This document shows, in pieces, positions 23,303 through 31,450 of a stretch of 64,000 nucleotides of DNA. This DNA is from a virus. Below the pieces are notes generated by a model. It saw nothing but the letters and a program-made list of their open reading frames with translations. It was not told where the DNA came from and did no database searches. The stretch is from the IMG/VR virus record IMGVR_UViG_3300043548_000582, positions 1 to 64,000 of that record; one strand, 5' to 3'. Position 1 is the first letter of the stretch, and each line of letters begins with the position of its first letter. The position numbers and the translations under genes are program-made.

Positions 23303-25079
23303 ATTTTGTATTTCGCCAATGCCAGTAATTTAATGGCTTTGTTATATTTTTATTTTCGTAAACAACTGAACGTCCTTTGAATTTGCTATCTGCTTTGATT
23401 TGCGTGTCCATGTAATCCAGTGTGTAATCATATGATTCCTGAACAGGTGGTTGTTGCACGGGTTCAGCGCCCGCTTGCATCATTTCTTTATCTTGTCTGA
23501 CGAGAAGTTTATTCATTCTTTCTGTGATCATTTCTTGTATGGCCTTTAATTCCATTAGAATTACATTTTTAACAGCGTCTAACTTGCCTTGGTTTTCTGG
23601 TTTATTGAAAACTGCACGAACAACTGAGTTTTCAATACCCGGAATTATTGATTTATCAGGATCGATGTCAGCTTTACCCAACGAACTATTGGTCATACCT
23701 TCGTAAATACTTTCCAATACGATGGCTTCATTCGGGGCCGTTCCTAAAGATGCAATTTTATCAACAACTTTTGTTTTAAAATCATCCGCTGTAAATACTA
23801 ATCCCTTCGCTTCATATGAATCGTAATACTTATCCAAGAATGAGGTTATGAGATTATAACTAGACATCGTAATGTTGTTCACAGCTTCTCTTGGGAATTC
23901 AATGCTGGGTTCGATTGTTGATTTTATAGTCGGCTGTTTGGATGGATCATATGGTGTGTTTATGTGTTTTTTGACATCGACACCCCACACGCTGAGAATT
24001 GTGGAAAGATATTCATTCAGATCATATGATGATGTTTCTTCAATTTCATCTGCTACCGTTCCAGTGTCTTGATATTTTTTTAGAGTTGGTGAGATGGCCA
24101 TGGCATCTTTTCTCTTTGTTATAGTTTCTCTCTGGAGACGGTTTAAATGTTTCAACTCTTTGATAATTGGTTCGAGAGGAACTCGCATGGTGTTGTATTC
24201 GGATTTTGAAACACCAGCATTAGCGGTTGAGAAGATTCTGTCGGATGCAGTTGCCGAACTTGATCGGCTTCTGTCTGTTAATCTATAATGATCAAATATA
24301 TCAAGTGTCAAAGCCGCATCAAACGCTGGGCTTTGGATTACTTCGCGTCTTTTTAAGACTTCTGGATCAGTTGGATTTTTTATGAACAGTGTATTGAAAG
24401 CCGATTCAACTGCTCTTGTGTCTGTTTTCGGATCATCATTTACATACTTGACAATATCAAGCGGACCCATCAACGCGGCTTTTTTATTACCCGGATTTTC
24501 GAGCATATCGAAACGTTGTTGGATCAAATCATCCAATCTTCGTCCAGATGTGTATGTTTTTTTATTTGATATATTGTCTCCAATTTCAATCATTTGCTTT
24601 GTTACAGCCTTTGGCAATACAAGCGCTGCGAATTTATCACTTGATAGAGATTTGAAATCTGGGTAATATTTGCTATAAATAATAGATTCGATTAATTTTA
24701 TGGCAGAATCATAATGTGGATTTTCTTGAGAATTTGGAACCACATCTTCAAATGTGTCGATGTCGAATTTTTTGAAATCTTTATCCACATCTTTTAATAA
24801 ATTATCTACGAGTCTATTGATGACTGCACTTATTGATTGATTTGTGTATATGAATTCATTTGTCATGTCGTTGTAAACTCCAATGACAGTTTTTCTAAAT
24901 AAATTCGGCTTGGATGATGAACTTCCGCGAAGAGTTGGATCTAAATCTCCTAATTGCGGGCTTAATTGTGTAAATTTAGCATTTAATGGCCCGTATGCGG
25001 TTGCTGGTCTAGCCATTTCTTGCAATTCTTGCAAATCGCTTATGCATTCTAATAAATAATCAAATTTGATCTTCTCCAT
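23301..25079 (-). CDS. Large late protein of unknown function, capsid-targeting-like N-terminus
   Basis: This 592-residue protein is not recognised. The start at 25079 is set by a late box 5 nt upstream, although the frame runs to 25106. It begins MEKIKFDYLLE, then CISDLQELQEMARP, with L-L-E at the expected cut point. The body is mostly helical and charged without repeats, with SSSSKPNLFRKTVIGVYNDM, several Lys/Asp-rich helices, and a Gln/Pro patch near residue 545. The aromatic end is NYWHWRNTK. If its N-terminus is a packaging signal, this would be the largest head-packaged candidate apart from the repeat protein at 51586. Confidence 0.6.
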   Translation of the reverse strand: MEKIKFDYLLECISDLQELQEMARPATAYGPLNAKFTQLSPQLGDLDPTLRGSSSSKPNLFRKTVIGVYNDMTNEFIYTNQSISAVINRLVDNLLKDVDKDFKKFDIDTFEDVVPNSQENPHYDSAIKLIESIIYSKYYPDFKSLSSDKFAALVLPKAVTKQMIEIGDNISNKKTYTSGRRLDDLIQQRFDMLENPGNKKAALMGPLDIVKYVNDDPKTDTRAVESAFNTLFIKNPTDPEVLKRREVIQSPAFDAALTLDIFDHYRLTDRSRSSSATASDRIFSTANAGVSKSEYNTMRVPLEPIIKELKHLNRLQRETITKRKDAMAISPTLKKYQDTGTVADEIEETSSYDLNEYLSTILSVWGVDVKKHINTPYDPSKQPTIKSTIEPSIEFPREAVNNITMSSYNLITSFLDKYYDSYEAKGLVFTADDFKTKVVDKIASLGTAPNEAIVLESIYEGMTNSSLGKADIDPDKSIIPGIENSVVRAVFNKPENQGKLDAVKNVILMELKAIQEMITERMNKLLVRQDKEMMQAGAEPVQQPPVQESYDYTLDYMDTQIKADSKFKGRSVVYENKNITKPLNYWHWRNTK

Positions 25080-25084
25080 GGATG

Positions 25085-25090
25085 TATTTA
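25085..25090 (-). promoter_or_regulatory. Late promoter box before the 592-residue gene
   Basis: Minus-strand TAAATA, 5 nt before the ATG at 25079. It fixes the start codon and lies back to back with the plus-strand early promoter of the next gene. Confidence 0.62.
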
Positions 25091-25094
25091 ACCG

Positions 25095-25122
25095 TTGACA
25101 ACGCAAAAAAGGATGTTACCCT
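25095..25122 (+). promoter_or_regulatory. Early-type promoter before the GT2-like gene
   Basis: TTGACA (25095-25100), 16 nt, TACCCT (25117-25122), then 5 nt to the ATG at 25128. The position argues for 25128 over the ATG at 25113. Confidence 0.45.
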
Positions 25123-25127
25123 CCCGT

Positions 25128-25799
25128 ATGGGGAATAAAAAAATCGCTTTTTTCTCAGCAACTCAAAAAAACACAGCCGCTGAGACTTCACTTTTGAAAA
25201 GCACGCTGAATTTCGACATGGATGTGGATATCGCGTTTGCTTTGAGCAACACCGAACATCTCGCTGTGGTCTATAATAGAGCGATAGACGCCGCTCTTAA
25301 AGAAGATTGGGATGCTTTGGCATTTGTTCACGACGACGTTATTCTGGAACACGATCCAAGACCCAAATTATCGAAACTTTTCGACGAATACGATATGATT
25401 GGTGTTGCTGGAACATCTTCAATCGAGCTAAAATCTCCAGCGTTGTGGCATTTGATGGGTGGTGGCTTCGGTTCTGGTAAACTACATGGCGCTGTTGCTC
25501 ATGGAGACGAAAAACGGAAACACATGACATCATTTGGAGTGTACCCTCATCGTGTTGTCATGATTGATGGTGTATTTATTGCTATGAATAGAACTCTGAT
25601 GGAAAAACTAAGATTCGATGAAACCAATCCGTCCAAGTACCATTTTTACGACCTTGACATATCCTCTGCTGCCCATAAGATGGGTTGCCGAGTAGGAGTC
25701 GGTGACATCCACATCACACACCAATCAGAGGGATTGCGTGAATTCACTGATGATTGGAAAGCTGGCGAAAGTTGGTTCCTTAAAAAATATGAATCTTGA
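25128..25799 (+). CDS. GT2-like glycosyltransferase (StrF-type domain)
   Basis: This 223-residue protein resembles the StrF/Glyco_tranf_2_5 type of GT-A domain. KKIAFFSATQ is followed by LAVVYNRAIDAAL, DALAFVHDDVIL (HDD in place of DxD), YDMIGVAGTSSIE, and a WHLMGGGFGSGK loop. VVMIDGVFIAMNR, KYHFYDLDISSAAH and VGDIHITHQSEG complete the domain. It is one of nine glycosyltransferase-like genes in the window but lies beside helicase gp41, which begins 11 nt before its stop. Acceptor is unknown. Confidence 0.7.
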   Translation: MGNKKIAFFSATQKNTAAETSLLKSTLNFDMDVDIAFALSNTEHLAVVYNRAIDAALKEDWDALAFVHDDVILEHDPRPKLSKLFDEYDMIGVAGTSSIELKSPALWHLMGGGFGSGKLHGAVAHGDEKRKHMTSFGVYPHRVVMIDGVFIAMNRTLMEKLRFDETNPSKYHFYDLDISSAAHKMGCRVGVGDIHITHQSEGLREFTDDWKAGESWFLKKYES

Positions 25800-27105
25800 T
25801 TTAGAATACTTTGAAAAAGTTATCGCCCGCCAATCGATGGTGGATTCGTCTTATTTGAACGCAATTGCTGATTATGTAAAGCCCGAATTCTTCGAAGACA
25901 AACGTATCGCCAAATATTTCGAAATTGTCAAGGATTTCCACGACAGGAGAAATGAACTTCCGACTATAACGGAAATAAAAACTTATCTAACTGATGATTC
26001 CTTGAAAGAAGGATTTAGACAGTTGGTGGCATCGTTCAAAGAAATCGACAAAAATCTCAATAAGGATGAACTGTATGAAAATACAGAACGCTTTCTGAAA
26101 GAAAAGAGTGTGTATAATACTCTTCTGAAAGTTGCATCTGAATTGTCCGAAGGAATTGTCGATACTTCGAAAATCCTAACACAATTTGAAAGCTCATGTA
26201 ATATAAACTTGATATCCGACAAAGGTATGGAGTTGTTCTGCGATGCTTCGTTGTTAATCGATGACATCTTGAATGTTGAATCATGCATATCGTCTGGTTG
26301 GGAATGGTTGGATAATGCGTTGGGAGGCGGATACAGGGAAAATGGTAAGGGGCTGTATGTATACGCTGGTCAGGCAAACATCGGCAAGAGTATTTTCTTG
26401 GGTAATACGGCTATCAACATAGCAAAGCAGAATAAGTCTGTTTTGGTCATTACTCTTGAGATGAGCGAAATGCTTTATGCCAAGAGAATGTCGTCGAATC
26501 TTACTTCAATTCCTTTGAATCAATTCGAAAGCTCAACTGATTCAATCAGAAGCATTCTAGCCAAACGAAAGAGGGAAATACCAGACGGTAAGATCTTCAT
26601 CAAAGAATTTCCGCCAAGCACGATAACACCAAAGCAATTGGCGGCGTTTGTTAAGAAGTTTAAAGAGAGCGGCGAGCGTGTAGATGCGATAGTGATCGAT
26701 TACATCAACCTATTGCATTCAACCATCGGATCTAATTCATACGAGCGTGTGAAATACATATGCGAGCAAGTTAGAGCGATGAGTTATCAATTTGCTTGCC
26801 CTATAATTTCAGCAACTCAGCTCAATAGATCTGCCTACAATACAAACAATCCCGGAATGGAAGGATTGTCAGAATCGATTGGTCTTGCTGCTACAGCCGA
26901 TGTTATTATATCCATCTTCCAAAACGAAGAAGATCAGGATATGAATATCATCAGACTTGGTATGATGAAAAATCGATATGGTCCAAGAGGAATGGTTCAA
27001 CTGATGAAAATCAATTATGATACTTTAACAATTGAACAAAGTGACGAAGACTGCACAATTCACGAAGATGAGAATATTTCATTACTTGAAAAATTTGCAA
27101 ATTAG
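25789..27105 (+). CDS. 41: Replicative DNA helicase gp41 (DnaB-like)
   Basis: This 438-residue protein has an N-terminal helical domain and a RecA-like domain. GWEWLDNALGGGY is followed by Walker A YVYAGQANIGKSIFLGN near residue 195, VLVITLEMSEMLYAKRM, Walker B DAIVIDYINLLHS, CPIISATQLNR, and the finger MMKNRYGPRG. This is the T4 gp41/DnaB arrangement (T4 gp41 is 475 residues). The start at 25789 (MNLDLEYFEKV) is chosen over a longer frame that would overlap the GT2-like gene. gp61 primase, its partner, lies at 31389. Confidence 0.93.
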   Translation: MNLDLEYFEKVIARQSMVDSSYLNAIADYVKPEFFEDKRIAKYFEIVKDFHDRRNELPTITEIKTYLTDDSLKEGFRQLVASFKEIDKNLNKDELYENTERFLKEKSVYNTLLKVASELSEGIVDTSKILTQFESSCNINLISDKGMELFCDASLLIDDILNVESCISSGWEWLDNALGGGYRENGKGLYVYAGQANIGKSIFLGNTAINIAKQNKSVLVITLEMSEMLYAKRMSSNLTSIPLNQFESSTDSIRSILAKRKREIPDGKIFIKEFPPSTITPKQLAAFVKKFKESGERVDAIVIDYINLLHSTIGSNSYERVKYICEQVRAMSYQFACPIISATQLNRSAYNTNNPGMEGLSESIGLAATADVIISIFQNEEDQDMNIIRLGMMKNRYGPRGMVQLMKINYDTLTIEQSDEDCTIHEDENISLLEKFAN

Positions 27106-27120
27106 ATTAAATTGTGTTAG

Positions 27121-27972
27121 ATGAACGTTTTTGTATGGGTAAATTCCGACTTGGATGGAGTGGGATCAACAGTATTACTTGGGAATATATTTAAAAATTT
27201 TGAATACAGACCTATATTCTTTGGCAATTTCGAAAAAGAATATCTGGAATGGTATGATGATAATTTCCAAAAATATGATAAGATATTCGTAGTTGGAATT
27301 CCATTATCTCAAGATATCGTCAACAAACTGGATGATAAGAAAGTCGTATTTGTATCAGACAAACTTGAAACAGTGAAAGTCGGAGAATCGACATTGATAC
27401 AAGAAGACACATCATCGTGTTCTAAATTGCTATACAAAAAGTTCAGTAAAAAATTCGAATTTCCGAAACCTTTGAAACTTTTGATAACGATTATAGATGA
27501 TTATAATAGTTACAATTTAAAGCTTTCGGAAAGTAAAATAATGAATGCTTTGTATAGAAGAAGCGGATCTAGACGGTTTTACAATTTTGTCAACAATTTC
27601 TGGAATGGATTTGAGCAATTCTCAGATAGTGAATTGAAAATATCCGAGTCATTTTATAAAGATCTCCAAACGGAATTGGAAAATTTAGACCTTTACAAAG
27701 GTACATATCGAGGACATTCAATCATAGCCACATTCTCATCTTTCAGCGCGTCGGAGGTCGCAGCATCTTTGTTGGACAACTACAATCCTGATGTAGCGAT
27801 TGTTGTGAATCTAGATACCAAATTTGTTTCTTTTAGAAAGAAAGCAGGATCACCAGCCGATATTATATTCATGGCTCAAAATTTATGCAACGGTGGTGGT
27901 AGTGAGTATTCATCGGGTGGTCAGTTGACATCGAAATTTTTAGAACTAACAACCCAATTATCTCCACTATGA
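27121..27972 (+). CDS. DHH-family phosphoesterase-like protein with degenerate active site
   Basis: This 283-residue protein has the two-domain plan of DHH/DHHA1 proteins such as NrnA and NrnB. It shows NSDLDGVGSTVLL (the D-x-D-G motif), a strand IFVVGIPLS where an Asp is usual, FVSDKLE where the DHH motif should be, and EDTSSCSKLLYKKF. The C-terminal CNGGGSEYSSGGQL stands where GGGH-x-x-AAG is expected. Several metal ligands are therefore missing, so it may bind nucleic acid without cleaving it. It sits between gp41 and gp32, which suggests a replication role. Confidence 0.6.
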   Translation: MNVFVWVNSDLDGVGSTVLLGNIFKNFEYRPIFFGNFEKEYLEWYDDNFQKYDKIFVVGIPLSQDIVNKLDDKKVVFVSDKLETVKVGESTLIQEDTSSCSKLLYKKFSKKFEFPKPLKLLITIIDDYNSYNLKLSESKIMNALYRRSGSRRFYNFVNNFWNGFEQFSDSELKISESFYKDLQTELENLDLYKGTYRGHSIIATFSSFSASEVAASLLDNYNPDVAIVVNLDTKFVSFRKKAGSPADIIFMAQNLCNGGGSEYSSGGQLTSKFLELTTQLSPL

Positions 27973-28268
27973 ACGCAGATCCATCCAACAGTATGATAGA
28001 AAATGAACAATGGCATTTGTTTTTATGCTATTGCACATTTATAGTAAACATTCAAGGTAAGAAAATGTCTGTGCAGAATGTTTTCGTACATACGCTACAA
28101 AATGATAAAATGCGAAACTTATTGAAAAAATTACTGTGCATGGACACTGACTTCGATGTTGTTAAAATGTTTTTGGATTTTGATCCCAGCCTTGTCAAGA
28201 GCAAGTATGTGACCAAATATCTAAATAATCGAACTAAAACTTCGAAAAAAGTTGGGAAAACATCTTGA
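27969..28268 (+). CDS. Hypothetical replication-region protein
   Basis: This 99-residue protein is not recognised. It shows an aromatic/cysteine N-terminal helix (QWHLFLCYCTFIVNIQ), a Lys/Leu-rich middle (NDKMRNLLKKLLCM) and a basic C-terminus. Its ATG overlaps the DHH-like gene stop by 4 nt, so the two are coupled. T4 has gp59 (helicase loader) and gp33 in comparable contexts, but neither matches by eye. Confidence 0.45.
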   Translation: MNADPSNSMIENEQWHLFLCYCTFIVNIQGKKMSVQNVFVHTLQNDKMRNLLKKLLCMDTDFDVVKMFLDFDPSLVKSKYVTKYLNNRTKTSKKVGKTS

Positions 28269-28292
28269 CTTATCGAGTTTTTGGATTAAATT
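28265..28292 (+). promoter_or_regulatory. Early-type promoter before the membrane protein and gp32
   Basis: TTGACT (28265-28270), 16 nt, TAAATT (28287-28292). An ATG follows 2 nt later (an 8-codon frame, 28295-28321, MGKKNLTE), whose stop overlaps the next ATG at 28318. The hexamer overlaps the stop of the preceding gene. It may supply gp32. Confidence 0.5.
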
Positions 28293-28317
28293 AAATGGGT
28301 AAGAAGAATCTGACCGA

Positions 28318-28497
28318 ATGAAAACTCTAATATACTTTATTTTGATTTTGATACTACTGAAAGTGTTAAAATTGATTGAATTAAGTTGGTTTTGGATTTT
28401 GGCTCCGGTATTTTTACCAGTCTCCATCGTATCGGCACTTTGTCTAATTGCCGCTATTTGGACGACAATTCGCATATATAAACTAATAAAAGAATAA
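28318..28497 (+). CDS. Small membrane protein, two transmembrane helices
   Basis: This 59-residue frame reads MKTLIYFILILILLKVLKLI, then ELSWFWILAPVFLPVSIVSA and a hydrophobic helix ending in a basic RIYKLIKE. Two hydrophobic segments (residues 3-20 and 25-48) flank the motif SWFWILAPVFLP. That motif resembles the SWWWVLAP-type small membrane proteins common in phages. Function is unknown, and a holin is possible but nothing supports it beyond topology. The stop is 4 nt before gp32, and the ATG overlaps the stop of an 8-codon upstream frame. Confidence 0.65.
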   Translation: MKTLIYFILILILLKVLKLIELSWFWILAPVFLPVSIVSALCLIAAIWTTIRIYKLIKE

Positions 28498-28501
28498 AAA
28501 A

Positions 28502-29392
28502 ATGAGTACTAAAAATAAATTCAATGCTAGCATGTTTGAAAAGATTAAGGACGCCCTTAATAAAACCACTGAAACTTCCAATAGCGCATTTTCGAATGTG
28601 ATGAAGTTTCCCGCTGGGAAGACATACACGCTTCGTATAGTTCCTAATCTGGAAGACCCTGAGAAGACATTCTTCCATCACTATACACACGGTTGGAAGA
28701 GCAAGACTACCGGTAGTTATATCTCAACGCTATCACTGCAAACATTCGGTGAGCGCGATCCAATCACCGAAACATTCTGGTCACTCATCAAGAGTGATGA
28801 CAAGAATGAGAAAGAACTTGGTAAAGTTATTCGCCGCAAGGAGAATTGGTTTGTCAATGTTTATGTAATCGATGATCCATCAAATCCTGACAACAATGGA
28901 ACTGTCAAGATTTTGAAAATTGGACCACAGATCAAAAAGATCATCGATGATGCCCTTACCGGAGATGGCGCAGAAGAATTCGGTTATCGAATCTTCGATC
29001 TTGGTGAAGATGGTGCAAACCTCAAGATCAAAGCTGAAACCAGTGGAGATTTCGTAACATTTGCATCTTCTGGCTTCTACAACAAGCCTCAGATCAAGCT
29101 ATCAGATGAACAAATCGATAAGATTTACGAATCTGCACATGATCTGGAAGCCATCTATCCCAAGAAGACAGTTGATGAGCTTCAAGAAATCTTGGATGTT
29201 CATTTTTACGGAAAGAGTGGTGGAAAGACTTCCACACCCAAGACTACAAATGCAACACTGAAGCAACCACCAGTTCTAGATGATGACGATGTGAATGATG
29301 ATATTCCATTCGATTTCCCATCCAAAACAAGTGGTTCAAGTGAACCAAGTGAAGATGATATCGATAAAATGCTAGCCGACCTAGAAGACTAA
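28502..29392 (+). CDS. 32: Single-stranded DNA-binding protein gp32
   Basis: This 296-residue protein is organised like T4 gp32 (301 residues). A basic N-terminal B domain (KIKDALNK) precedes the OB-fold core with FPAGKTYTLRIVPN, FFHHYTHGWKS, NWFVNVYVIDDP and VKILKIGPQI. A Gly/Thr linker and a strongly acidic C-terminal tail (DDDDVNDDIPFDFP, then DDIDKMLADLED) bind partner proteins in T4. The zinc ligands of T4 are not obvious. It follows the small membrane protein by 4 nt with no Shine-Dalgarno sequence, only an A-rich leader. Confidence 0.93.
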   Translation: MSTKNKFNASMFEKIKDALNKTTETSNSAFSNVMKFPAGKTYTLRIVPNLEDPEKTFFHHYTHGWKSKTTGSYISTLSLQTFGERDPITETFWSLIKSDDKNEKELGKVIRRKENWFVNVYVIDDPSNPDNNGTVKILKIGPQIKKIIDDALTGDGAEEFGYRIFDLGEDGANLKIKAETSGDFVTFASSGFYNKPQIKLSDEQIDKIYESAHDLEAIYPKKTVDELQEILDVHFYGKSGGKTSTPKTTNATLKQPPVLDDDDVNDDIPFDFPSKTSGSSEPSEDDIDKMLADLED

Positions 29393-29395
29393 TAT

Positions 29396-29836
29396 ATGTT
29401 AACACCTGAAGATAAAAAAGTATTATTGGATTTTGCTGGCCCACTCTTTGCTCAAAGTAAAGAGATCGATTCGATGTATTACAACGACTCGAAGCCAAAA
29501 ACTGATGGTATTGAAGATTCAGGTATCGCGTATGGAATTCAAAAGGCGCTTGAGAGAGATTTCGCAAACTCTCAAGCGCCTCGTCGCGTCGAAGCTGCTC
29601 ATGTACCCATGCCTCAGTATATTCCAATTCCACAGCATATACCAGCTCCGATGCCTCAATACGCGCCTCCTGTTCCTCAACAAGATCCAGACCAGTTGGA
29701 GTTTAAGTTCAACGTAACCGAGCAAGAAAAAACAAACACGTTGTTGGAAGCTCAAAATAAACTCATCAAACAGTTGATAACCAAGATCGATAAGCTAATA
29801 TCCATTTCAAATGAAAGCACAAAAGCTAAAACTTAA
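29396..29836 (+). CDS. Hypothetical proline-rich protein between gp32 and gp45
   Basis: This 146-residue protein is not recognised. A short helical head (LTPEDKKVLLDFAGPLFAQS) leads into a Pro/Gln/Met-rich stretch (residues 67-100, with repeated P-M-P-Q-Y and I-P-A-P elements). A C-terminal coiled-coil-like helix follows (LLEAQNKLIKQLITKIDKLI). Its last 26 nt overlap the gp45 start. The architecture suggests a tether or scaffold in the replication complex, but that is inference. Confidence 0.5.
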   Translation: MLTPEDKKVLLDFAGPLFAQSKEIDSMYYNDSKPKTDGIEDSGIAYGIQKALERDFANSQAPRRVEAAHVPMPQYIPIPQHIPAPMPQYAPPVPQQDPDQLEFKFNVTEQEKTNTLLEAQNKLIKQLITKIDKLISISNESTKAKT

Positions 29837-30536
29837 CAAATCTGATTTCTTATTCTTTCTGGATTCACTATCCAAGCTCAGCGATTCCGCCATTCTAACT
29901 ATTAAAGATGGCGGAATTTCCGCATTAAGTACTAATATAGATGCGTCGTTGTTTTTGTGGAATTCAATGCCAGTCGAGTGTGACGATGATATAAGCACTC
30001 TCAATATACCTTCACTATCAAAGCTTAAATCAGCGTTGGATTTGTGTGAATCGTCCGAGTTTATTGAGTTGACCCTCAATAGAAACAACCTTGAGTATCG
30101 GGGATCTTCTGTGAAGTTTAAATATCACCTCCACGAAGATGGGGTTCTCATGAAGAGCAAGACCAGTCTGGAAAAGCTCAAGAGTTTGAAGTATGATATA
30201 TCCACAGTCTTTTCAAGAAGCTTTTTGAAATCTTTCTTGAAGGCAGCTACTTCTTTTTCAAAAATCACCAAATTACACTTGTATACTGATGATGATCATC
30301 TGATGTGGTCATTAAAGGATTCAACCATAGCAAACAGCGATGTATTCACTATGAAAGGCAACGAAGTTGACTTTGAGTTGGATTCTTTAATTCTGAACAT
30401 AGACAATATACGTCTAATGCAGTTCCCAACTGATAATATCAATTTAAAAATAAACACATCACTTGGAATTGCTAAAATTGAGTTGAAATATGGGAGCGTC
30501 GATCTAAATTATACTATATCAAGTTTAATAAAATGA
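29811..30536 (+). CDS. 45: Sliding clamp gp45
   Basis: This 241-residue protein has the length (228 in T4) and alternating strand/helix pattern of the trimeric T4 clamp. It includes FLFFLDSLSKLSDSAILTIK, GISALSTNIDASLFLWNS, LDLCESSEFIELTLNRNNLE, KFKYHLHEDG, and the C-terminal KIELKYGSVDLNYTI. gp45 gives processivity to gp43 and activates late promoters through gp55 and gp33. Overlap with the upstream gene (26 nt) and the downstream gene (4 nt) indicates a coupled operon. Confidence 0.88.
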   Translation: MKAQKLKLNKSDFLFFLDSLSKLSDSAILTIKDGGISALSTNIDASLFLWNSMPVECDDDISTLNIPSLSKLKSALDLCESSEFIELTLNRNNLEYRGSSVKFKYHLHEDGVLMKSKTSLEKLKSLKYDISTVFSRSFLKSFLKAATSFSKITKLHLYTDDDHLMWSLKDSTIANSDVFTMKGNEVDFELDSLILNIDNIRLMQFPTDNINLKINTSLGIAKIELKYGSVDLNYTISSLIK

Positions 30537-30871
30537 TTAAAAACAAAGTATCAACACTGGGTTATTTTTTAAAGCGTCTGCGTGATTGTGGATTCATAGC
30601 TATAAAAGTATATGACAAGTATTCATTTCAAGATTCACGAAAGTGGACTGTTATGGTCGATCCCGGTGGCAGAAGCGTTGGTATAACTTGCTACCAAAAC
30701 AAAGATTACAAGGGTGATGTGTTTTTTGAAATAAACGACGGCGGCACCCTCTTTCCAAAGAATTACAATTTGAAAACAAATTCCATGGAAATTGTGATTA
30801 CTTCTCTTCTGGAAAAGGGAGTAAATCAAAAGAGCGAGGATAATGAATTTCTAAAAAAAGAAAAGGTTTAA
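30533..30871 (+). CDS. Conserved T4-like hypothetical protein
   Basis: This 112-residue protein follows gp45 with a 4-nt overlap. It has the blocks TLGYFLKRLRDCGFIAIKVY, RKWTVMVDPGGRSVGITCYQ, and VFFEINDGGTLFP then LKTNSMEIVITSLLEKG. I recall closely similar proteins in marine T4-like phages, always unassigned. Its compact alpha/beta pattern suggests a soluble factor. No catalytic motif is visible. Confidence 0.55.
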   Translation: MIKNKVSTLGYFLKRLRDCGFIAIKVYDKYSFQDSRKWTVMVDPGGRSVGITCYQNKDYKGDVFFEINDGGTLFPKNYNLKTNSMEIVITSLLEKGVNQKSEDNEFLKKEKV

Positions 30872-30873
30872 TT

Positions 30874-30879
30874 TAAATA
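30874..30879 (+). promoter_or_regulatory. Late promoter box before the 94-residue gene
   Basis: TAAATA with 5 nt to the ATG at 30885. It lies in the 13-nt gap after the preceding gene and makes the downstream genes late-inducible. Confidence 0.58.
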
Positions 30880-30884
30880 CTATT

Positions 30885-31169
30885 ATGAACGATGACGAAT
30901 CGGATTATACGGAAGACGATATAAAGAAACTTTTAATTGATTCGTTAAAAATAAAATTAAAAGATGATAGGAAAAAACCTAGTCGGGTTAAAATGAATCA
31001 GGCTATAATTTCGTCTTTAAGTGAGTTCATGAGTTGCTTTGCCCTCATAGGTTATGATTTAGAAGGCAATTACGTCAATCTAAGGATAAGCAAAACACCT
31101 ATGGATAAATCTGCTTTGGAGCATTCCTTTATAAAGGAGTTTAGTAAATTTATAAATGAGTCAATGTAA
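30885..31169 (+). CDS. Hypothetical protein with late promoter
   Basis: This 94-residue protein starts acidic (NDDESDYTEDDIKKLLIDS), continues with a basic helix (IKLKDDRKKPSRVKMNQ) and ends in SSLSEFMSCFALIGYDLEGN and HSFIKEFSKFINESM. It is not recognised, although conserved-looking blocks (FMSCFALIGYDLEG) suggest a phage family. It shares one base with the next start (TAATG). Confidence 0.5.
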   Translation: MNDDESDYTEDDIKKLLIDSLKIKLKDDRKKPSRVKMNQAIISSLSEFMSCFALIGYDLEGNYVNLRISKTPMDKSALEHSFIKEFSKFINESM

Positions 31170-31450
31170 TGTTGAAGGGTTTATTCAAGAAAAAACTAAG
31201 ATTTGGAGACGCATATGCGGTGCAAACTGGTGATTATGCGGGTCAAATGTACATTTTCATAGAAAAAACAAAGGACAGCTATGAATTCTTGTCAAGTCCG
31301 CTGATGGAAAATCGATCAGTGCCTGTGGAAAAGTTTGACTTTGCGTTGCAGGAAGGTATAATTGAGTATGTCGAAAGGTTGCCTAGATATGTCCGCAATA
31401 TTACGCGGGCTAAATTCAAAGAAAACGAATCATTTTATAAATCTGCCTGA
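31169..31450 (+). CDS. Conserved T4-like hypothetical protein
   Basis: This 93-residue protein is beta-rich: KKKLRFGDAYAVQTGDYAGQ, MYIFIEKTKDSYEFLSSPLM, and VEKFDFALQEGIIEYVERLP then PRYVRNIT. It has the look of a small SH3-like barrel with a basic C-terminal helix. Similar proteins occur upstream of gp61 in marine T4-like phages in my recollection. The primase frame overlaps its 3' end by about 60 nt. Confidence 0.5.
   Translation: MLKGLFKKKLRFGDAYAVQTGDYAGQMYIFIEKTKDSYEFLSSPLMENRSVPVEKFDFALQEGIIEYVERLPRYVRNITRAKFKENESFYKSA

Noticed and set aside
24170-24190. GGTTCGAG with GAACTCG resembling a tRNA T-arm
   Set aside because: It lies in the coding sequence of the 592-residue protein and no acceptor or anticodon arms surround it. 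No tRNA was seen anywhere in the window.
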